NCBI GenBank assembly: GCA_946122785.1
Contig: CAMGYJ010000008.1
Span: 23,275,475-23,339,474 of the forward strand
DNA from: Linum tenue
Lineage: Eukaryota > Streptophyta > Magnoliopsida > Malpighiales > Linaceae
Direction of reading: 5' to 3'
Length of the DNA: 64,000 nt
The translations under genes were made by a program, and so were the position numbers. Shown here piece after piece: positions 56,245 through 64,000 of this stretch. Each line of letters starts with the position of its first letter. The first letter of the stretch is position 1. Under the pieces are notes generated by a model, which saw nothing but the letters and a program-made list of their open reading frames with translations, had not been told where the DNA came from and did not search any database.

Positions 56245-58721
56245 ATGGCAGGGATTATGATACTTTTAGCGACGATTTTAGTACTTTCAAATTCGGTGGT
56301 GAAAGATCATCATGCTGCAGCTCTTGACTGCGGCGGCAAGCCGTCGTCGTGGGGTGGTGCAAATTACAGATTTGTGGGAAAGGGTGGCTTCAAGACCGTG
56401 CAAGCTGCCATTGATTCCATCCCTTCTTACAACAAATGGTGGATCAAAGTCCATATCCAGCAGGGTACCTACGTGTAATTATCCATCCCTTTTTCCTCCT
56501 CTATTTTTTTTTTTTTTTATAAAGTACGTAAACATGTCAATTAGAGAAGTGAGATCGATGAGTAACGGAAACGTATTGTAGAGATTTGTTTGAGTTGTAT
56601 GAAATTAACGGTTCACTCAACTTCGCATTAATGAACCGTGATGGGAAAAGCTGTGCACCATGACATACATGTAGAGTGATTAATGTATGCAAAACCGATA
56701 TATTTGGATGGACAATAAATGGTTTGAGTTGGTCAAATTTGCAAAATATTGAGATTTCAAATCACTCGTTCGTTTGGAAGAGAGATTTATGAATCTACTA
56801 CATGTTTTAAACTAGTATAGCTCTGAATTGTAGTATTGATTTTTTTTAAAGATAATTTTCCACACATTTCATAAATCCATCCATGTTAATAGTTATTGAT
56901 CCAAATGTCTCTTAAAATGTTCAATGAAAGTGTAAAAGCGTCATATAATTTCACTCCATATAGTTAATTCAATAGTACTACTCTTGTGGATGAACAACAA
57001 GGGTTATATTTTGTATTCGAGTTTTATGGTTAATCCATCAAAAGTTGGCCCATGGTATATGCAGAGAACAAGTGACGATTTCATATGACAAGCCGTGTGT
57101 ATTTCTAGAAGGTGAAGGACAAAAGGAGACGAACATTATCTACAATGGTCACAACCAGATGGACCAAAGTGCTACTTTCTCTTCTTACCCTCCAAATGTT
57201 GTAGCCAAGGGTATCACCTTCCAGGTAATTAACCAGTTGAAAAGTTTTTTTTCCCTCAAATAGTAAAGTAAAATATAAATATCAAATCAGACGTAAATAC
57301 TTAAAATTTGAGAAAAATTGAAATGGGGAAAGTTGAAAATGATGGTAAATTTTGACAATCAACACAATCCATGTGGGCTTTCAGAATTCGTATAACCTCA
57401 GAACGAGCATACCCAAAATCTACAGCCCAAACCCAGGCACCGGCCCAGGCCCAATTGACGGGAACCGGATTGATGTTCCGTATGGGAACGGGATAGTGCC
57501 GGCGCTAGCTGCTAGAGTGTACGGCGACAAGACGGCTTTCTACGACTGTTCGTTCGTCGGCGTCCAAGACACGTTATGGGACGCCACCGGCCGCCATTAC
57601 TTCTCCAATTGCTACATCCAAGGAGCCGTCGATTTCATTTTCGGTCGAGGCCAATCTTTCTATGAGGTAACACATCTTACACTCTCAAATGTACATTTGT
57701 TTCATAGCTAGCCTCCCATCAAAATTGTTAGCTAGGAATGTATGTTTCAAGGGTCTCGACCTATTAAATAAAAAAAATGTATCGTGCAATGCTCAGTAAG
57801 TTGCGTCAGAAAATGTAAAACTATCGCTTAATTTGATTGAAATTTACATCATGATTGGTGTTCTTCAGCTATAATGAACTCGTCGTGAGTTAGACCGTTA
57901 AACTTGCCACGTGTCTATATTTGTAGAACGCAGAGATATACGCGACGGGAGGAGGCTACATAACGGCGCAAGGCAGGGCAACAGCGAACGATCCAAGTGG
58001 GTTTGTGTTCTTCGGCGGCTCGGTAGGAGCCTCCCCCGGCGTCTCGATTTTCCTTGGCCGAGCTTACGGGCCATACTCGAGAGTCATCTTTCAGTCGACT
58101 TATATGACCGCCGCCGTCGACCCTCGCGGCTGGGATGCTTGGCGTTACGCCGGCCAAGAGTGAGTTACTCTACTTTTTCTATGAGGAATTTTACAATGCT
58201 TTAAAGCATTGGTGATTTAGTTTTTGCTTTTGCCATACAACTTGAAGTTGTACATTTAAAGTTTTGGTACAACTTTAGGTTCTCTTTTGTAAAATTCTTT
58301 TATGGTACAAACTAAATTTGTACGTTTATATTATGGTACAACTTGATGAAGTTGTACCATAGCATAAATGTCAAATTCCCTTATGATACAACTTTAATTT
58401 GTACATTTAATATTATGTTACAACTTCAAAATGCACTTTAATCCATCAATACTTTAGAGTATAGTAGAAGTGATACTTTTCTATACCCTTTGATCAAACT
58501 CTATTCAATCTATGTGAATCTTGATTCGCTTTCATTGTGTAAATTTCTGTAGGAAAAATATCTTCTACGTCGAGGCTAATTGTAAAGGACCAGGTTCGGA
58601 CAGATCGAAGCGAGTTCCATGGGAGAAGAACTTGGACCGTTACCCTTCTCTCCTCAGGCAGTATTCGAGGGATGCGTTTGTTAATCGTGATGGTTGGATT
58701 GGCAACCAACCCACCTCCTAA
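56245..58721 (+). CDS. Pectinesterase, group II (no PMEI pro-region), five exons
   Basis: Exons 56245-56474, 57065-57224, 57385-57666, 57927-58159 and 58553-58721, all with GT/AG introns, total 1074 bases: 357 residues plus stop. It removes methyl esters from cell-wall homogalacturonan. An N-terminal signal-like segment ([19 protein letters not shown]) suggests secretion. Family motifs in order: GTYVEQVTI (74-82), the Gln of ITFQN at 130, QDTLWD (191-196, catalytic Asp 192), VDFIFG with Asp 213, and LGRAYGPY with Arg 269. The A-Y after LGR in place of P-W is usual for the group that lacks the inhibitor-like pro-domain. Length and catalytic residues are complete, so it is probably functional. 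Closest types may be the PME53/QRT1-like subgroup; that finer assignment is uncertain. Confidence 0.93.
58225..58440. repeat. Repeat in pectinesterase intron 4
   Basis: Variants of TATGGTACAACTT and TTTGTACATTTA recur about four times at 50-60 base spacing, partly as inverted copies. Inside the intron, so not expected to affect the protein. Confidence 0.5.
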
Positions 58722-60176
58722 ATCCTGATTTCAAATTTCTCTAACAAATGAAAGTGTCTGATACAGTATTTGAATAAATATGTCCGAACCTTGCATGATT
58801 AATCAGAGAAACAATGTGCTTGAATTTACATATATGATGGTTCGTGAACACTTAATAATATATTTGAGGATCCAAAGCACCAGATATTTGTTCGATGTAA
58901 ATCGAACCATCAAGTGACAAGTACATTTGCTTCACAATGTCCTTAATGTTCTTATGCAATAGCTAAAAGTAGATTGTGAGAATGTCGTGCACAAGTTTGT
59001 TAAGAAAATCTTTTCTAACTTCTTCACGCTATTGAAATTCTTATCAATCGCAATTCACCAGCTTATCTCTACCTTCCCTTTTTTGTCTTTCAAAAGCTCT
59101 AAACTCTCTCTACCTCTCTTTTCCAGATTCCACTAGCGGTGTCGTCGATTTCACCATTTGGTGACCGGCGGCAGCCCAACCCTCTTTTTTCTTGCGATTT
59201 CCTTTTTATCTGCTCTTCCTTTGGCCAATACCTCTATGGATTTTCAATTTCCACATTTGTTTCATTCTCTATTACACTATGTTCACGAAGATGATGGGGG
59301 AAAACACGATTTTGACTACAATATTGAATCTATTGTCATTTGGCTTGGGTGTAAAGATGTAGTCAGATTCTCGTGATTTTGGTGCTCTGGTTGGTGGTGG
59401 TGTCATGCTGTTGTGGATGTTTTGGTTATTTGGGCGGCGTCGATATCAGATGGGTGTGTGCGTATCATGTTTTTCTTTTCCTTCGGTGAAGGGTGTCGTG
59501 TAGTGATGGCAATTTGAACCTGTTCCGCGGGTATTACCTAACCTGACCCACGATGGGGCAGATATTACCCGACCAGCAGTAGCATGAGACGGGGCATGGG
59601 TATCTACTTCCGATCTACCCAGCCCCGTTCTAGGCCCATTCTGTTTCAATTTCTTACAATATCTATACATATTTCTCCTATCTTAACTTTTCTTCAACTA
59701 GTTAGGGTCGATTTTTCAACTTATTAGACTCAATAACCCATTCTATTATCACTAGAATTTTATGTCGCCCCAACAATCACAAATGTACCTAAAACATAAA
59801 TAACATACATGCACTAAACATAATAGCAGCTACTAACCATAATTAATGAAAGATAAATACATTACATAAACTATTTCTTACCTTTATCAGGGATAAACTA
59901 ATGACAAATGGAAGGTAAATATGAAGAATGGGGGAAAAGGTAGTGAACAGATTGAGAAAATGGAGATGAAAGAAGGAGGAGCTTCTTTTATTTGGAAAAA
60001 GGTAAGTGTGGGTGGAGGAAGAAGAGCGGAGAGGTGGGATGATATATTTCAGTTTCAGAGCTTAAAATGCTTCCAACTAAAGCTTACATATTTCACTATA
60101 GGGGTGAGCAATGTTGTGGTCATCTTTGATCTCCATGAATTTTACAGTTATTGAAGAAATAATGGACCGACCTGAT
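58722..60176. other. Intergenic DNA between pectinesterase and copia E
   Basis: The first 200 bases are probably 3' untranslated region. A segment at 59503-59645 starts TAGTGATGGCAATTTGAACC and is rich in CCCG/CGGG words, resembling the hAT termini at 61900; a decayed relative is likely, but its far end was not found. No gene supported. Confidence 0.4.
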
Positions 60177-60466
60177 TGTTGGATCAAATTGTGGTTGTTG
60201 TGGCTGAAGTTGGGCTGGGTTTCAATATATGTTAAGTGTTGTCTTTAGGTGTTTCCTTCTGTGTCATTTTAGTAGTTATAGAGTCAAGAGGAATCTGTGT
60301 CTTTGAAGTCAAACTTGTGAGTAGTGCTTGCTGAAATATAGGAGTAGGGGTTAGTTCGTACTTAGTTGTAGACGTGTAGAGTGTTTGGAGGGCACTAGTT
60401 TTCCCTGTATTTAAATCTTTATCGTTCAATGAAAGGACCTGTTAGTTTGCATCAGTTAGGTTTCAC
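60177..60466 (+). repeat. Probable 5' LTR of copia E
   Basis: Begins TGTTGGATCAAATT and ends GTTTCACA, four bases before the primer binding site, about 290 bases. The left edge is a guess from the TGTTG start; without the 3' LTR it cannot be confirmed. Confidence 0.45.
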
Positions 60467-60470
60467 ATTG

Positions 60471-60482
60471 TGGTATCAGAGC
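60471..60482 (+). promoter_or_regulatory. Primer binding site of copia E
   Basis: TGGTATCAGAGC on the plus strand, complementary to initiator methionine tRNA. Confidence 0.85.
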
Positions 60483-60709
60483 TTAAGCAAATTGTAACCG
60501 AGTTGATTATAGAGATTTTGTGTGATTGAAAGTTTCCAGAGAGTGTGTGATTGAGATATTGTGCTCAAGGGTGTTGGTTTGTTTTCGGTTTGGGAAACAA
60601 GAGAGGTTTGATGAGTTTTGTCTTTGTTGGGGGCGAGAGAAATACGAGAGATAGAAAACTGAAATTCCATTGTTTGCATTGAGTTGTGGAAGATAGAAAG
60701 AGTGGAATC

Positions 60710-61899
60710 ATGTGTAAGAATAGCTTTGTCCAGGTTTGCATACCCAGGTTTGATGGTGACTATGATCAGTGGGCATTGCTGATGGAAAATTTGTTGCGTT
60801 CAGAGGAGTATTGGAGTGTTGTAGCTAACAGAATCAAAGAAACAGCAACCGGTACTGAGCTTTCTGTAGGTCAGTGTGAGGTCTTGAAAGATCTTAAGGC
60901 TAAAAATTACTTATTTAGTTCAATTGATAAGAGTATTTTGGTCACCATAACCAAGAAGTCTACATCAAAGGATCTTTGGGATTCCATGAAACTCAAGTTT
61001 CAAGGTAGTGCCAGGGTTCAAAGAGCCCTGTTGCAGACTTTTAGAAGGTACTTTTAATTGTTGGAGATGAAGGATGGTGAATCTGTGAACGATTACTTTG
61101 GGCGAGTGATGGTCGTGGCCAATGCTATAAGGAACTATGGAGAGGCAGTTTCTGATGTAAAGATTGTTGAAAAAAATACTCACAACTCTTACCGAGAATT
61201 TCAACTATATTGTATGTGCTATTGAGGAGTCAAAAGATATAGACACTTTGTCTATAGATGCACTTGAGAGTTCTTTAATAGTACATGATCATAAATTTAG
61301 TAGCATAGTTGTGGATAATGATCAAGCTCTCAAGGTAGGGTTTGATGATGGAAGAGTAAGAAGGACAACCCATGAAACCTTTCATGGCAGAGGTAAATGT
61401 GGTGGCAGTTTTTAGGGAAAATGGTACTTTCAAGAAAAGGGTCGAGGCAGAGATGATAGAGTATGGAATCGAGACACAGTAGAGTGCTCCAAATGTCATA
61501 GGTTGGGTCACTTTAGAAGTGAACGTCCAGAATGGGATCAACAAGCATACTACTACAAAGGATCCGTTGATATGAGAGAAGAAATGCTTCTCATGGCCTA
61601 TACTAAACTTGAGAAAGATGTGCAACAGATGAAAGATGGCTTGGAGTCTAATAAAAAGTCTAATAATCGGTGGGTTTTAGATTCTAATTGCTGCAACCAT
61701 ATGTGTAAGGTCAAAGACTGGTTTTCTTATCTTGATAGTAGCTTCACTTGTATTGTCAATTTGGAACATGGAATCAAACTTCAAGTGTTGGGTAAAAGGA
61801 GTATAAGGATGAAATTAGAAGGAAGAACTTGGGTGATTTTTGAGGTGTAGTATATTTCAGAGCTAGAAATCAATTTGCTCAGTATGGGGTAACTACAAA
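60710..61899 (+). pseudogene. Copia E gag and protease remnant
   Basis: Gag from about 60710 (CIPRFDGDYDQWALLMENLL, then STSKDLWDSMKLKFQGSARV). A TAA stop falls at 61055-61057, and a frameshift in a run of seven A at 61170-61176. The frame then gives ILTTLTENFNYIVCAIEESK. The zinc knuckle CSKCHRLGHFRSE lacks its last Cys (near 61490). Protease at 61665: RWVLDSNCCNHMC, where the usual Asp-Ser-Gly active site reads Asp-Ser-Asn. The segment ends at the hAT insertion at 61900. Confidence 0.75.
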
Positions 61900-62350
61900 T
61901 AGGGGTGGCAATTTCGACCTGACCCAATTTATCCATCCTGTTTGACCTGTTTTGGGGCGGGGCGGGAATGGGTACCTCTCATCGACCCGACCTGCCCTGA
62001 CCCGCCCCATTCTCGACCCGTTCTTGCCTTAATTACATGTAATCTTAGTCAAATTACTTAGCATTTTCGTCTTATTACATCATATTTTAGGTATAATAAA
62101 GTTGTAAATAAGTGAAAAACTCAAATTTTCCAATAATTTTAACTACATTTTATCAAATTATGTTTTTTTTCTTGGTCTTTTAATTAAAATAACGGATAAT
62201 TCTAATGTTTTTCGCATACATTATATACCCAATGGGTCGACCTGCCCCGACCCGTGCCTTATGATAAATTACCAGACCCGGACCCGACCTGCCACGAGGC
62301 GGGTATGGGTATCGAGATCCCGCCCCGGACCTGCCCCATTGTCATTCCTA
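61900..62350. mobile_element. hAT-type MITE inside copia E
   Basis: 451 bases, termini TAGGGGTGGCAATTTCGACC and CATTGTCATTCCTA, flanked by 8-bp ACTACAAA (61892-61899) and ACTACAAG (62351-62358), one mismatch. GACCCG/CGGGTC-rich subterminal zones. The same terminal type as 48252-48964. Confidence 0.82.
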
Positions 62351-62358
62351 ACTACAAG

Positions 62359-63690
62359 AGAAAGGCCTGACTATTCTGATATGCCAGGGGAGCTGCAGGA
62401 TCCTTCATAATGATAACAGCTTGTTGTTTCAAACAAGCATGAACACAAACAGGTTGTTTACTCTTCATGTTGAATCTGTTGTTGTGCCATTAGTTCAAGA
62501 CTTGTATTGTCTTCAACTACTTAAAGCTGAAGAAGACCAAGAAAAAGGAGGAGGAGAAGTGATGATGCTAGCAACATATGATTCTATCATACAAGTAGCT
62601 AATGTGCAATTACAAGTAAAAGATGAGCTAGTAAACACTGATGTACTTGAGCTACTCTCACCTACACTGGGACCTATGAAGCTGGAGGAGTTGCAGGCAA
62701 CAAAGAATCACAAATGGAAGATCAAAGATCAGCCCTCTAACGTGAAGAAAATTGGAGGAGAATGGGAGTTAAGTGAAGATGTGAAAGACGACCAACCACT
62801 TGGATTTGTATTTGAAGGGGTGGAAGACAAAATTCACATATTCAACAAAGCATTATACTATTTGAAGCAAGTTAACAAAATATGTTACACCAAAACTGAA
62901 AGGTATTTGGTGCTGTATGCAATGAGGTTTGAGAAATTGGTTGAAGAGCTCAAAGTGTCAAGGCATGTAGTGGTTGAGATTACTGAACGTGGCAAGAAGA
63001 TAAACATTATGGGAGCAGAATTGCTTCAACGTGATCAAGGCTTAAAGATTATAGGCCCTAGAACAATGTTGATTGAGCAAGAAAAGGAGTTTGAAGCTGT
63101 AGATAATCCCCAAAGGTGTGCGGAGGAAGTGAAGTTGCAACCACAAGGACTTGTGGTTGAAGGGGAGGAAAAGAAGCATACATAGAATATTATTGAGTGG
63201 TTTCAAGTCATTTACAACAAGAATCTAAGGGGTTCAATAGCCTCAAGAGTTGAGCTTGCATTAACTAAAGATGGGATCCAAATGAATGAAACTATAGATA
63301 AAGAGATACTAACTGTTGCAGTTGTTTTTTGCAGCAAGTTTGGTGAGCTATTTAAAGACCATTGCAGCTGGAATGTTACAAGACACTCTTGACTGGGGCA
63401 TTATTCAAAGAAGAAGTACTCTAGAAATCTATTGGGAGAGCTGTACAGATAGTTATTATGATGATAGTATGGATAACAGGAGAAGCATAAATTATCATGC
63501 ATTTCACGAAACAAGAAGAGTTGTGTCCAAGTTTTCAAATAAGCATCCATTCAATATATTCATCATTGGAGTAGTGTTTGTAGCTACTGATTGTTGTATT
63601 ATACAATACATATTGTTGAGAGGGAGTCTCCATCAAATTGAGTTCCAAAGCAGAGGCAATGGAAGGATTTTTTAGGGGAGCCATAAGAAT
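62359..63690 (+). pseudogene. Copia E pol remnant with repeated RT fragments
   Basis: After the hAT insertion the text continues EKGLTILICQGSCRI and, from 62421, an open frame of about 254 codons. It holds PLGFVFEGVEDKIHIFNKAL, YYLKQ near 62800, which is the RT segment before LYGLKQA in other copia elements. It also ends with EVKLQPQGLVVEGEEKK near 63130-63175, a second copy of nearly the same segment. Between them is unrelated Lys/Glu-rich sequence. RNase H remains at 63440-63620 (CTDSYYDDSMDNRRSI, ATDCC). Most of the integrase and RT core, including YVDD, is missing. Confidence 0.6.
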
Positions 63691-64000
63691 TCAAAATATG
63701 GAATATGGAAAATCTGCAGCTTTGAAGGACAAAGGAAGTTCGGAGCTCATGAAGTAAGCGTATCGAGTTGTGCTGCTGATTTAAGTTACTAAAAAAATCA
63801 CACCAACATTAAAGAGAAGGGAGAAAGGGAAGTTGCCGATAATTGAAGAACTAACTGAAGTTTCGTCAGAACTTCAAGTCAGCGAGGCCAGTTGAATGTG
63901 TCGTATGAGTACGTTGTTTGATTAAATCTGAAGATGAAAAATCTAAGTTTGGCTTTAAGTGAAGAGTCTAAGTTTGCTGGAACTGGAAGAAGCTCATGAA

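Larger units (their letters stand above)
60177..64000 (+). mobile_element. Ty1/copia remnant E, plus strand, runs off the right edge
   Basis: Probable 5' LTR 60177-60466, primer binding site at 60471, gag, protease, a hAT insertion, then much-reduced RT and RNase H remnants. Orientation is opposite to copia A, B and D. The 3' LTR is outside the window. Coding is strongly decayed. Confidence 0.75.

Noticed and set aside
1..64000. CRISPR arrays, operons, rRNA or tRNA genes
   Set aside because: None seen. The sequence is plant nuclear DNA, and the tRNA-like words present are retrotransposon primer sites.

Overview
This is a window of a flowering-plant nuclear genome, most likely a eudicot. It has spliced genes with GT/AG introns, an F-box gene, a CIP8-type RING E3 ligase, a group II pectinesterase, and many plant transposons (Ty1/copia, L1-type LINE, hAT, Mutator-like, PIF/Harbinger, Helitron). 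There are no bacterial signals. Three genes look intact: the F-box protein (31644-33107, +), the RING E3 ligase (43297-44502, +) and the five-exon pectinesterase (56245-58721, +). Everything else with coding character is transposon protein, pseudogene, or a host gene broken by insertions.

Left third (1-21300). A decayed copia element (A) lies on the minus strand and runs off the left edge. It is followed by AT-rich DNA and then a plus-strand host gene of unknown function with an acidic C-terminus. That gene is split by three LTR retrotransposons, all on the minus strand. Copia B (6013-11336, target duplication TGCAG) sits in its probable 5' leader. Non-autonomous element C (12395-15185, TGGTG, identical 362-bp LTRs) and copia D (15366-21181, GAGGA) sit in its coding sequence. 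Leaving out C, D and one copy of each target duplication gives one open frame of 261 codons plus stop, so the host gene can be located precisely although it is broken here.

Middle (21300-42900). A full-length but heavily decayed L1-type LINE (23742-29055) is bracketed by an 18-bp target duplication. A 1.3-kb hAT-type element (29674-30960) follows, then the F-box gene. Next comes AT-rich DNA with Helitron 3' ends, RNase H tails of truncated LINEs and an RPA-like fragment. A LINE ORF1 remnant interrupted by a PIF/Harbinger MITE (41134-41726) and a Mutator-like non-autonomous element (41819-42906) close the region.

Right third (42900-64000). The RING E3 gene is followed by a small hAT MITE (46526-47151). 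A ribosomal protein eS4 pseudogene has a second hAT element (48252-48964) inserted at its last codons. A long gene-poor stretch leads to the pectinesterase gene. The window ends in a plus-strand copia remnant (E, from about 60177) that carries a third hAT element (61900-62350) and runs off the right edge.

Boundaries quoted as exact rest on terminal repeats plus matching target duplications read from the sequence. Family names come from motif recognition, not database searches. The intact host genes are unrelated neighbours and show no sign of working together.
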